Under the pieces are notes generated by a model. The model was not told the DNA's origin. It worked only from the letters and a program-made list of their open reading frames with translations, and ran no database searches. Shown piece by piece: positions 1-12,071 of a stretch of DNA of 64,000 nucleotides (its first letter is position 1; every line of letters starts with the position of its first letter). This DNA is from Aquila chrysaetos chrysaetos (taxonomy: Eukaryota; Chordata; Aves; Accipitriformes; Accipitridae). The position numbers and the translations under genes were made by a program. The stretch lies in NCBI RefSeq assembly GCF_900496995.4, contig NC_044029.1, forward strand, positions 3,906,001 to 3,970,000, in the 5' to 3' direction.

Positions 1-3000
1 GTGGTCTCCACGTTGGGCTGAAGTGCTGGGCTTCCCTTGTGCCTTGGTCCACCAGGACTCTCATCCTTCAAGGGTGCTCCACAGCCATTTATTTATTTAT
101 TTCAGGTGGATCCTTAAAAAAAAATTAAAATTGCCGAGTCCCTTCTTCCCCCAAACGCTAACTTGCAATAACACAATATCTAAAAGATAATAAATGCAGT
201 GCATCTTGATGACAAAGAAGGAGGAGAGCTTCTCCGAAGGTACTAGGCATCTTGTGATTGCCATTGCTTCTGGAGGATCCTCAGATATTGGGTTGGGTCC
301 TGAACCGAGGGCCCAGAGAGCTGGGTCTTGGCTCTCACTCCCAGGCTCTCTATTGCACTTTGCAATACCTTTCTTCTCCCGATGAAAACCCTGTGCTCCA
401 GTTTTGAGGGACTCCCATCGCAAGAGCTCTGAGCTCAAATCCCTTGACACCCACCAAGACCTAAACCCCAGTCCTCCCATGTCCTGAAGAAGCGAGAGCC
501 GCTAACCCGTTGGGGAGGCGATGGGCACAGCAGCGGCCGATACATTGGATGCCTGCGGCATGGCACGCCTGCACCTTGTCGCTTTGGGGACACTCGCCAC
601 CCCCAACACATCTTGTCCTTTCTACCCATCTTGGCTGGCTCTGAAAATCCTGGCTTTGCTGGCAGAGGAGCAGTAGGGAAAGCCGGGGCAGTCAAACATA
701 CTGCGCTGAATAATGTTAGAAAGGGAAAGATCATAAAAAAACCATAAGGCAGTTACTCGAGGTAAGGAGGTCTGGCATCTGTCCAGCTCTTCGGGGAACT
801 CTCATTTCACTTAAATTATGGTCTCAGACATGAAGCAGACAGCACGTTTCCCTTCTAATACAGCTAGTCTTGCAACATCTTGAAAATATACCAATTTGAA
901 AGCGTGCAGCGCTATGATTGATAAGGCTGTTTCAAGTAGCACTGCTCTGCTTTCCACAGATGTTCCCTGAGCAAAAGTCTTTGAAAGGAGCTGTTTGCTC
1001 AGGATTATTTCGGTGGGATACAGTTGCACGGGAGCGTGCCCTGAGAGTTGTAACAGAGCCTGCAGCCAAATACGCTTCCAGTAGGGCTATAGCCTATGGA
1101 AACCATAGTGCGCAGGTAACAGGCAGTGCTGTGGGAAGGAATCAAGTGCCAAAATCGCACCGAAAACCAAAGCAAGAAATAGCAACAAACCCCCACGCCA
1201 GCCCCGAGGGGATGGGAAATTCAACTCCGGTTCTAAAAGTGCATGTGGCAGGAGTCCCAAAGGTGACGTTCCTGCAGTCAGGCTGACTCATTTTACTGTG
1301 CCTTACAGCTTTTTCTGCATGTCCCATAAGGGACGTGCCGGTGTAGGGGTGACATAGCCCCATGGTTTGCAGGGAGGGTCAGGGAATGGTAAGATGTTTC
1401 CTCTCCCAATACCAATTTTTCCATCATAGGACCAGGGCAGCTGGGGCTGAGCCCCGTCCATGCCAGGCTCCTGCCTGGCACGAGGCTGCTGCGATTCGGG
1501 GACTGCGGTAGCACCCCACTTGTGCATACCAGGCTGGGGTTTGCCAGTGCATTTCTTCAAGGTGGAAAAAGAGGATTATTTGCAAGATGATAGCAAGACA
1601 TGTGTGTGTGAATGAACAGAAAAGGGATGAAGGATTGCGGGGTCTGTGGCTGCTTAGCTGGGAGAAGGCAGAGAAACTTCTGAAAAGGGAGTAGGATTTC
1701 AGAGAGGGAGGATTTTTGTACATTTAATCTGAAAAAGTCACATAAAAGCTAATTCTGAAGAATTATGGTCAGTCATTCAAGTGTGAGATGGGGACTTCAG
1801 TCTTGTCTTTATGTAACTGTACCTACATGGGGTTTTAGCAGAACCTTCAGTGTAAAACCAAGGACAGCAAAAGCTGGGAAACACATTACCATTTCACAAT
1901 ATGATTATAAAGTCTGGCTCTGTTTTTATGCTTGTTTAGACCAGACCACTCCTGAAGAATACCTCCTAAGTTAGAGAGTTAACATCAAAATTTAAACGAG
2001 TTTAAGATCCTTAAAAAAAAAAAACCAAAAAACCCAAAACTTTTCCAAAAAAAGTATGTGCAAGTTTTTTTAACCCCCTACTTGGTCTGAGCCCACAGGC
2101 AAAATCCTAACTGCAGGCTTAGTTTCAGTCCCTGTTTGGCCAGCGGAAGACCCGGACGTGATATATTTGTTTTTCTCTTGGGCTGCTCTGGGCAGTAAGC
2201 CAGGGTGTCCTGGCAGCACTGGGCATAGCTGCCAGGTCTCGGGCAGATCTCTCAAAGCGACCAGCAGCATTTCAGCCACCTCACCCAGAGATCTGACAAA
2301 GCCTTATAGGGATGTGGGGATGCTGGTGGCTGCTGCTCGGGCAGATTTGGTGCAGGGACCTGACCCGGGGGAGCCGGGATGCTCCACTCAGCTTAGGACA
2401 TCGTCCCAGCTCGCTGCCGTGGGATTCCTCCCATCGGATGCATTTTTCTTCTCGAGGGCTGGGCCATCATGTGCTGAGAAGCTGACAGTTTTGAAGGTAA
2501 GTATTCTAGGTGGCTGAAGGGAGGCTAGAAGTCCAGCTTGGCCATGAGATAATACTGACCCGGGACATCCTCGGGGCGTGGGGGTGGGATGCCAACAGGG
2601 TGGCACTGTGGACAAAGAGGGGCTCCTTCTACCCCAGCAGAAGCAGCTCTAGCTCCGTTCACTGGGGTGGGATAACCTCCTTTGTGATGCCTCTGAGTTG
2701 AGTCAAAGCAAAGGTGGACTTTACAGAGTCCAAACATTCACTGTGAGAAAAAAATACTTCACATTAGCCCCAACAGCAAAAAGCAATAGCCAGGGCCTGA
2801 TAAGAGAGGAGGTTCGTTTCTGTGTGCTCACCACCACCCACCTGCAAAACTCTCCATGATGCTCCGCTCTGTGGCGGTCACCGTGTGGGTACCACAGAGC
2901 AAAGCTTGCCGGCAATTCCTAATGGAGAAAGGAATTGATGTAGGAATGCTCTGGGTTCGTTTGAGCATCAGAAATGCCGTGCCAGCCTTTAGGTGAATTC

Positions 3001-6000
3001 TGAATATACAGGTAGGCTCCTGATCTAGGGGAGGGTATCTCTCCATGAGCCGCAGGGGAAGACTACAGAGAAGACCTGGCTGCCTTCCAGTGACGGCAAG
3101 GGCTGCTCCTCATGGGTAGCGTGATCCTGACTGTCCCTTGTTATACACTTGTGTGCAACAGACAGCTGTCAGGGTGATACAGATACACTTCCTTCTCTTC
3201 CCTGCTCCTCCCAAATTTATTCAAAGGGTCCCTACCCAAAGCTCATCAACAACAGCCCAGGAAAAAATGTGCGTGGACAAACGCACCTCACACCACACCA
3301 TGCAAAGCAGTTGGATCGGTTTGTGAGCTGCATTACATAGCGAACCACCAATGCGAGTGGAGAAATGGATTCACATACACAGGAGATCCCTCCTGATCTT
3401 CAGTGGCCGTGAGAAGACTGTTTTTTCCACTGATCTGTAGCTTAGGAGCTTCTCACCCCTTGCCAGTACCTCTGCACATGGAGCTACTGCCGAGCATGCT
3501 CGGCCCCTTACCAGCTAAAGCATCCCCATGGCCTGCTTGCAACTATGGCAAGGTCGTGGAAGAGGAGATCAGCCTGGAGATAAGTAGGATCTTGCAATTT
3601 AGGACTCCGAAGTGGGGAAAGCAAACCCAGAGATACCTCACCTGGCCTGTGCAGTTCTGTCTCAAGGTGAAGGCAGGAGTTCATCCATCTCAGAGACTCC
3701 CTGGCCCTCCCTGACTGCAGAATCCTGCAACAGCTAAGTGGTCTCCATGGTTGGCCTGAGTTACCAGCTCTCACAGGGCTGTGTCCTTGCTGGGGCTTCC
3801 TGCTCTTACCCCTATCAGATGAGATCCCACTATCAACTGATGACTTCCTTATCTCATTGATAATCCAATATTATCAACTGTCTAATGTTGCCAGCTCTGT
3901 TCTTCCTTTCCCCTCCTGCACTCCCGCTAGTGCAGCCCTGTCTGCACGTCTTTCACCTGCATTGAACAGAGTGAGAACAAATGAAGTGATCTGGTTTTGT
4001 TCATCCTCTTGTTCTCTTTTTCCCCTAATGACAATTTTAATAACACGATACAGCAGCTATCTTTGCTCTGAAGAAAGGAAGTGGGAAACTAGAACTTAGG
4101 GATGAAGAATCTTCAATGGACTTAAAATATGTGCCCAAAGCGGTTTGGTGTGGTGCTGCTGCCATACCAAAATGGTACTGCTGCAGTTACGCTTATACAC
4201 TTCTTCAGTAGTCCAAGGTTCTGCGTCAGTGTCAGTCAAGGACTTTTCCAGGAACTGTGCTTTATTTTCCAGGCTGAACAGACAAACCAGCTGCAGAACC
4301 TGATCAGTGAATGCATCTGAACTTGATTTCTGGCAGCTGCCTGACAATTACACACCAAACCCCTGCTATACCTCCCCTAATTTGTGGCATGCATTTGATG
4401 TACCCAAGTTAGCCAACTGATGTCCCCGGGTTCCTTCCATAGTTACGAAGGGATGGGGGGATACAGTATGGTTGGGATCCCGGGTAAACTGAACTACCGT
4501 GCTAAAGCACTTTGGTATAGTCAGGCAGGGTGAATATTCCTCCCCCTGCCCATGTGGCCAACCCAGCGGCTGTTATAAATTGCTATCGTGCTACTGACAT
4601 CAAAAGATGCTGAAGGTCTTCTCCAGCAGCACTGACAGAAGCCTATTGTACAAGGAATTAAAAAAAACCCCACCAGACAGCCCCCACACTCTGGACAACA
4701 AGCTTTGTATTCTTTCAGAAGAACAAGATAGGATATGAGAATTTTCTCATGCATAAATTTGGTTGTCTGGTGCTTTGGGAAAGAATACCTCCCTGCATGC
4801 TGACAGCAGCCAGTAGGCATTGTTTCTAAAATTGGCACAGGGGCTCGAACGCAACACAGTTTAAAAGCTATCGTTAAAGACCCAGCGTGAGTGTCGTGAT
4901 TTTCCTTTAGGCTGATATCAAGCCCATTTTCCATGAAAGTAAAAAAAAAAAAGAAAAAATAGAGAAAATACAATTTTAGCAGTTCCAAGAAAGAAACTCT
5001 ATTAAAAGCAGTTGCCCCTCCCAGCTATTTAGCCTATTTACGCTATCAGGTCTTTGGGACATTGGTTTTCTTTTAGTGTGTGTTTGTGTTGGACTCTATA
5101 TAGTGGGTGAGTTCTTGTAATATAAATCAATTCATAACAGGTGACTGAAAGCATTTTTCCCTCGACGCAGCATTTCTTTCTCACTGCAAAACATGATAAA
5201 TAGGGGGAAAAGTATTTTATAGGATTCGACTGAAGAAAAAACCCTATGTATTTGCAATCTGAAAGGAAGCGCTGGAAGGTTATAATTCAGTAACAAAAGG
5301 CCCTGGAAGGAAGCATGCCCTAGCAACTGTCTTTGTATAGAGAAATCAGTCGCTCATTTATCTTACAGAAGTCAACTTTTGTAACACTGTTTGCATTGTG
5401 CCCTCTAATGACTGACGTTGCGACGGGGCTGTCGAGCTAAGAAGGGAAACAGTGTGAAAGTGAACTGGGATGTAAAGACCCCGTGACAAAATGAAAAATG
5501 GTATGAGAGGGCTTTGCCGCTTAAATGAGTCAAGAGCCGTGTGAATGCTTAAAGGGGTGAGACGTACGGGGAATTGTGTTTGTGTACTTAGTGATGCTCC
5601 AGAATGACCCAAGTGGGTACGCCTTACAGTTAAATGTAAGTCGAAGTGAATGAAAAGGGAGGAAAAAAATGTCTTCTTTCCCTTGTCGATGCGTGGGGGT
5701 CACATTCTGCCTTCAGAAAGGTGCTGAGATGCCAGAGAAATGCCCGAGGCTGGGTACATCATTTCCCCACTCTGCCTGGGGTCCCAGCAGAGCTGCGGGA
5801 CTGGTTTCTCGGCCCCAGCGCCCAGCTGCTCTGTGGCACGATGGGGAATTTACAGGGCACCGCAGCCTTGCATCTGGCCCTCCTACAGCTCTTGCAGGCA
5901 TTCATTTTGCCCGGTGTAGACAGTCTGTTGGCTGTTTTTCACCCGCTGCCACTTCTGGTTTACTTCTATTACCCCTTCTTCTTGTCCTGTCTTTCTCCTA

Positions 6001-9000
6001 TTTTCAGCTGTCACAGTATTTCTTCGTAACTAAAAAAAAATACCTGTCTGCCTATGGGCTGCAAGAAAGGGCTTGCTAATATTCACCTTCTTTTGTTGTT
6101 TGCAACGCATAAAAATCTTTTCTGTCATGCTGGAATTACGTAGAAGAAAAAAGAGATTTTCTTCAATGGGATAAAGCTAGGATGGAGAGATTTTTTTAAA
6201 GCAGAGCTGTTTTGGGGGGGTAATCATTGTAATGCTATTGAAAGAGAATAAATATATCAGCCCGAGGCAAGGTTTTTGAAGCACTTAGGTCCGACTTTCA
6301 TTACATTTCGGGGAAAAAAGGTATTAACTAAACGGTTACACTGAGAAACAAGTTACTGAAGACCCGGTTTCCCTCCCCTCGCTCGGTTAAGACCGGCCAT
6401 TTAGCAGTTTAGCTTGTTCGTCAGTGGGTCTGTGCCCCGCTCTGCCTGGCTGAGAGGGCTCAGGGCCACCGTGGGACGTGGGGGACCTCGGAGAGGCAGA
6501 GTTTTCTCGGGGTCCAGCCCGTTTGAGCAGCACCGCCGTAAAGGCTTGGCACTGCCGCAATTGGGGACCCTGCTGCCTTTCCCAAAGCTTGCTCCCAAAG
6601 ACGGGAGCTTGGGGGGGCTGCATCTGACGCAGAAGCGGGGCCAGCCGGGCTGTTGCGTCCCGCACCTCTGTGGGTGCTCACCCAGAGGTGAATCCCACCG
6701 GGATTACGAGTCCCGAGCCCCACAGCGAGCGAGGACACGCAGGTTTGCGAAGCGTGCGTGACGGGCTGGGCTACCGAGCAGTCATCCCAGCCCACGCCGA
6801 GGTGAGCGGAGGTGGGGTGCAGCATCCACAGTGGGATCTGGGCTTGGGAGAGAGCGTCTGATGAAGACACTAATGCATCTGGTTGGGATAAACCCTGGAG
6901 GAAAGGAGACTGCAAAGGAGCGCCCTTGTGATAAGGACTGGGAACACGGGGTTCCTTCTGACCCAGGCTGCGACTGCACCCACCGAGTCAGCTGGGGAGC
7001 CCAAACCTACGGACCTCTGTGCTGGTCCTGCGCTCGCCTTTACGCAGAAATCAGAATCGCATAATTCTGTTATTTTTTTAAGCTTTTCAGCCAGATCATT
7101 TGTTTCCTTCCCCCCAGGTGCATCGTACTTTCACAAGCAATCAATACCAGGAGCATCGTGTCCTGCTCTGCCTCGGGGTCTATCTAACACCAGTTGGCTC
7201 GATTTGCACCATCTCCAAATTTGGCTCTTTTGCAGAGCTCCTTGCCACAGCACCTGAGAGCCCGCAAGCCTGCCGTTGCTGCAGCAGTTTTTCAAGTTTA
7301 TAAAACCTCTTTCTTTAGGATTCACATACAGATTAACATTAATAAGTTGGCGCACAGCTATTTAGGGGTTTACTTACTAGCTCTGCATGCCAAATTAATG
7401 GCTGCACGTCAGGTTCTTGGGTACCCGTCCTCTTCTGTTTTATTTTCACCCACCTCCCCCTCTTCTGGCAACACACTAGTATACAGTACTTGGGCTTTTA
7501 GAAAATGCAGGCTCTTATGCCTTGGGACCATGAATGCTCCTCAGCAGGGAGTTTTGCCTCACTCGCTGTTGGTGTCTTGGGATGCTTAATCCTTTGAGAG
7601 TTTCTTAGGTGCTGCTGAGTTTCAGAGTCGTACATCATTAATGCTGAGCAGCTGCTGGCTGATTGATTGAGTCCCCACTGATGCTTTGTGCGGCTTTGGC
7701 AAGGGGGACGCTGAATTTGAGGGGTGAGGCTGTAAGCTGCGGGCACATGCAGGGGGAGCACACGTCCCCGCAGTAATCCCAAGAGTCCCCGTGTCTGAGA
7801 CATAGCCCTGTTTGCACGTCTTCTCCCGTGTCCTTCTGACTTTGGCATCACGACTGCCAAAGCACCAAGGGACCACCCGGGTTTGACCATGGCACCCTCT
7901 GGCTCCCTCAGGTCACCTTCCCCTCCTGAGCACGCACATCCCGGGTCTGGTGGGTCCCTCTACCCTAAAAGCTGGGACAGTCCTGTGAGGAACAAGCTGA
8001 AGGATTCCTCTGGCCACAGATGTGGTTCAGGCTACTACAACCTGCTTAGTTTAGCCCTAACCACTCAATGGCCAAAGGGCGTGCCAGAAACCCCTACCAA
8101 AAATGACATCGAAGAGTTAGGGCTCCATCAAAACCACCAGAAGATGACCACGTGACCAATACAGGTTTAACCAATTTCTGTTTTCATACAGCTGGATGCT
8201 TTTAAATGTGTGTGAAGTAGCTCTGTAACATTGGTTTGTGTGCAGACATTGCCTAAAAAATATATGAGAGAGACAAATTTTATTGAAGAGTGATAATTTA
8301 GGAAAGCAAGGCATCTGAGAGTTTGAAGAATGTTTTGTAGGTGGTAGCAAAAATGCAAATATGAAAACACAAGATGCCCTTTGAGAACTAAATATTCCCT
8401 CTGCAAATTTGTTTTGTTTCTTTTCTGTATTTGCTTCTCATTCTTTTCAAACATTAGCACACATTTAAGCATATATCAATCTGATAAGCCAGGCAGACCA
8501 ACTAGTATCTGCGGTGAGACCAACTGATATCTGTGATGAGGCCAAATAGCACAGAAAGCGATATTATCTTAGTATTTGTGCTTTAGCTTAGATGCTTGCG
8601 CATTCCGTCTGGTTCCATCTGTATCTGTCCATTGCTTATGCAGTCCAGTTGCTGCACTGTATTTTGCTTATTCCTGTTTTGATGATTCAGACATTTTAAT
8701 AAGGCAGGAAAGTATCCTTTGAAAAGTTTTTGGAAGATTTTGCTATTTGCATTGCTGCTGAAAAGTCTTTTAAGGCCTTTCAAGGTCAGTTTTGAAGTTT
8801 CATCTGTACCGGTTACATCCGACCCCTCTGAGATAGCAGCTGAAATCTATTCATTGAAAATAAATAAATCAGAAAGTCATCCTCAGCCAGGAGTCTATGT
8901 GGGGGGGGAGCGCGTGTGTGTGTGTGTGCACCTACGTAACAAGCAGGAACTGTTTACAACACGTTCAAGTTCCTCTTCTGTTTTGTTTACTGTTCAGGTT

Positions 9001-10440
9001 TTTCACAGGAACCTTTTTCGTGGCAGGTCTCGGCAGCAAGTCATACAGTTAGGAACAGCACACTTGTAAAACCACAAGTTAAACAGAGTGGAAGGCAGCA
9101 TTTTCCAGCAGCAGTTAAAGCCATGCCCCAGCTCCGTGCCGGATCACCAGGCGTCCCGACCGCCCTGCGTCGCTCCCGATGCCGAAAGCAGCCGGTGGCT
9201 GGTGCGGCTCCCCAGCTCCCTCTTTTTTATGGCAACCGGTGGCGTGAGCGCTGGGCCTCGCTGGCAGGGCAAGCTGAGGTCTCTGCCTCGTTACTGAGCA
9301 GCAGGAGAAGCCGAGCCACGCTCCGTTTATCGCCTTCCTTTCTCCATCACTTTCCCCGTGACTGGCGAAGGAAGGGGCACCAGCGTGGCGAGGCACCGCT
9401 CAGCTCGTTTTTCAGCAAATGCGGGGTGCCGGTCGTTCCTCAAGCCTGGCCACGCATCAGGTAGCTGGAGAGACTTGCAGCTGAAACGCTCTTAGTAAAA
9501 CTGTATTTAAAAGCAAAACGTGGAGCAGAGTAAAGCCGCAAGCACAGGCAGCCACCAAAATAGCTACGGTAGGTAGATGCCCGCCACGGTCCATGGGAAA
9601 AGGCAGGGCCTTCAGCCTTGCCGGCAGAGCCGCGCTGCTTCAGAGCTTGATTTCATTGCATCTCAGGGCTGCCGGGCTGCTCTTGCCCTCTGGCTACTTT
9701 CTGTTTTCTTTGCATTTGCCAACAGTGTGAGTAATGCCAGCGGCTGAGAGGGCAGCTGGCACCAAGCGTGCTACGCTGGCTTTTCATCTCTAATTACCCC
9801 CTTACACCAGGCTGTCTAGCTGTTAAATTATCTGTCACGAACATATCCGAGTATAGTCACTCGTGGTCCTTGTGCTATCCTTGGTTCTTCCTTTGCGGGG
9901 CAAAAAATCCGCCTAGGATGAGTAGATATCTATGTTTCAGGGGCTTGAATTTCTTTTTTCTTGTTCTTAGTTATGTTGGTGATGGCTGGGCACACAGAGC
10001 TGGGTGCTCAGGTTGTGGGTGCTATTCCTGCAGTACTGCAAAGGTGTATTCATGTTTGGGAGGGAGAAAAAGAGAAAGGTTTTACAGTGTTTCCCAAGGA
10101 TGCTTTGAATATTGGCTTTTTTAAACCTCTCCTGGAAATTCATGCTGCAGCTGGAAACTCTGCTAAAGATCCTTTTAGATCTCAAAAAAATTAAAAAAAG
10201 GTATGATTATACAATACCATGACATGCAGATCCACAAATACTAATCTAACTGAAAGCGTAACCGCAGAATATTTCCCTTTGACTGAACTGGACATCAAAG
10301 CAGGCATCACGCGAGCCCTCTTTCTAGTCTATGTGATAGCGTGTAGCTGGCGCGGTATCTCCCGTATGTGGGTATTGCTCGTGCCCTGGAGACTCTCTGG
10401 GCTTTGCTGTGGGTGATCCTTGCTCTCTTCCCCCTCCTAG
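1..10440 (+). other. NTN4: NTN4 intron 3, 3' part
   Basis: This is non-coding sequence upstream of the first visible exon. I looked for the preceding netrin exon (the C-F/C-C-x-G-H-A start of EGF1) and did not find it, so this intron exceeds 10.4 kb. It ends in a pyrimidine-rich acceptor, cccctcctag, at 10431-10440. Contents are ordinary: GC-rich, CpG-containing patches at about 6380-6800 and 9120-9480, a (GT)8 run at 8913-8928 and a 22-bp imperfect tandem duplication at 8496-8539. I recognise no interspersed repeat. Open frames here, up to about 157 codons, show no domain and overlap on both strands, as expected by chance. Confidence 0.8.
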
Positions 10441-10567
10441 GTCCATGGGAAGTGCATGTGCAAGCACAACACGGCAGGGTCCCACTGCCAGCACTGCGCC
10501 CCGCTCTACAACGACCAGCCTTGGCAGGCTGCCGACGGCAAAACCGGAGAACCCAAAGAGTGTCAAT
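10441..10567 (+). CDS. NTN4: NTN4 exon 4: second half of laminin EGF repeat 1
   Basis: The 127-nt exon lies between the acceptor cccctcctag and the donor gtaagt. Read from its first base it gives 42 complete codons plus one base, starting VHGKCMCKHNTAGSHCQHC and ending GEPKEC-Q. It carries five of the eight cysteines of the first laminin-type EGF repeat, with the C-x-C-x8-C-x2-C spacing typical of the family. The leftover T joins CG of the next exon to make Ser. The VHGKCMCKHNTAG block is close to mammalian netrin-4. This part lies just after the laminin N-terminal domain; the domain pair forms the laminin-gamma-binding region in netrin-4 (family knowledge). Confidence 0.95.
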
Positions 10568-11882
10568 GTAAGTAGCCAGCCAGGAACAGTGTTTTCCAGA
10601 GCCTGTGCCGGAGCGGAACGGTTCCTCCTTGGGTGCTTTTCTCCCGTGTTTCCAAGAGGCAGCAGATACTGGGGTGGTGGGTAGTTGCTTGCGAAGCGGC
10701 TCAGCGAGCGGAGAGCCAATGCCACGCTCCTGCCCAGCACCCACCGGGCGTTTGTATGGCAGGGACGGCCGTGTTTGCACAGCCCCTCACTCGGAAATCC
10801 TCACCAGATCTCGTGTCGTCCCTTGGTTTGGTCTTTCTCTGGGACCCAAGCGCATCTCCTTGAGAGATGGTCTTCTGCGGCGGGCAGGCTGCAGCCGGCC
10901 AAGCTGCGTTGGAGGCGACGGCGGGCCGGCGTTGTCCCACCGGCGTTGTCCCCTCCGTGGGCACCGCTGACGAACTTGTTTGCGGGAGGAATGGCTTTCT
11001 GCTGCCGGACGTGGGCTCTGCTCAGCCGCGGGCTGTGGGGAGGTTTGAGGATTACTTCTGCGGTGCCGGGGAGGGATGCTCGGGGGGAGCGCAGGCTGCG
11101 GGGGACCGCAGAGGTCACAGGGCGACCTGCTTCAGTAACTAGCGGTCTAGCCAGAAGGGCGCTGAGGATTCACCGCAGCATCCCAGCAAGGTTTGCAGGC
11201 ACGCCGAGTGCCGTCCTGCCGTGGGTGCGATGCTATCGACGCTTAAGCTAGCACCAGCCTGCCTACGGGGGCTGCGGTCACGCTCGCTGCGGTATGGATG
11301 TTCCCCAAGGGAATGACAGTGAACCCCAGTTTCCACCGGCAGCATTTGATGAGCAGGGGTTGGAATAGATCTCACTTTGCCCCTGACTCCAGGCGTGTGG
11401 GCATCCAGGCTTCCTCCACGGCCAGCGCAGGGAAAGGGGGCTGCTCACCCTCTCTCACACACCTCCCCTCCGCCTGCCTTTTCCCTCCGTCAGATGCAAG
11501 GAGCATCCTGACAGCACCCGCGTGGCAGATGCTGTACGGGGCACTGCTCATTTCTAAAGCTGGGAGGGAAGGATCCTGCCCCAGCAGGACCAGTGAGTGT
11601 GGGAGGTCTCCCTGTGCCGGCCTGACCACATCATCCTGGTACTGGGAAACCTGTACTGGAAATAAAAGCGTTAAATAAATTATTTTTTCTTAAATGTCAC
11701 CTCTAGAGGTTGGGAAGCATGGATGAAAACGTGATGATACTTCATGCATTTGAATGAATAACAGGTTCATAGGCCAGGTCTCCCACTCCAAAGCATGGTT
11801 TGGGTTTTTGTGTCTCTTTTCTATAAATCAACCTCTTTCACTGCCTTAACACGTCTTAATGTTCCCTTTGGCTTTGTCTCAG
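10568..11882 (+). other. NTN4: NTN4 intron 4 (1,315 bp) with a CpG-rich block
   Basis: Donor gtaagt, acceptor tttgtctcag. The 5' half, about 10680-11300, is rich in GC and CpG and contains a 13-bp sequence (ccggcgttgtccc) repeated at 10926 and 10940. The 3' end is AT-richer. Long open frames on both strands (for example 188 codons at 10685-11251) result from the GC content and show no domain. Confidence 0.85.
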
Positions 11883-12071
11883 CGTGCAAGTGTAACGGGC
11901 ATGCCGACACTTGTCATTTTGACATGGATGCGTGGCTGGCATCGGGCAATCGCAGCGGCGGCATCTGCGACGACTGTCAGCACAACACGGAAGGGCAGCA
12001 CTGCCAGCGCTGCAAGCCGGGCTTCTACCGGGACCTCAGAAAACCCTTCTCTGCCCCAGATGCCTGCAAAC
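11883..12071 (+). CDS. NTN4: NTN4 exon 5: laminin EGF repeat 2
   Basis: The 189-nt exon is symmetrical (phase 1-1) and encodes one complete laminin-type EGF repeat. With the split Ser and Pro codons it has all eight cysteines: CKC, TC, ICDDC, HC, RC and AC. The segment SGNRSGG holds an N-glycosylation sequon (NRS). The stretch CQHNTEGQHCQRCKPGFYRD is nearly the same as in mammalian netrin-4. It is followed by the donor gtaagt. A symmetrical exon carrying a whole repeat could be skipped without changing frame, but nothing in the sequence shows that it is. Confidence 0.96.

Noticed and set aside
1..10440. Possible upstream netrin exon (start of EGF1 or laminin N-terminal domain)
   Set aside because: I searched all frames for the expected Cys pattern and motif and found none, so the exon must lie before the window.
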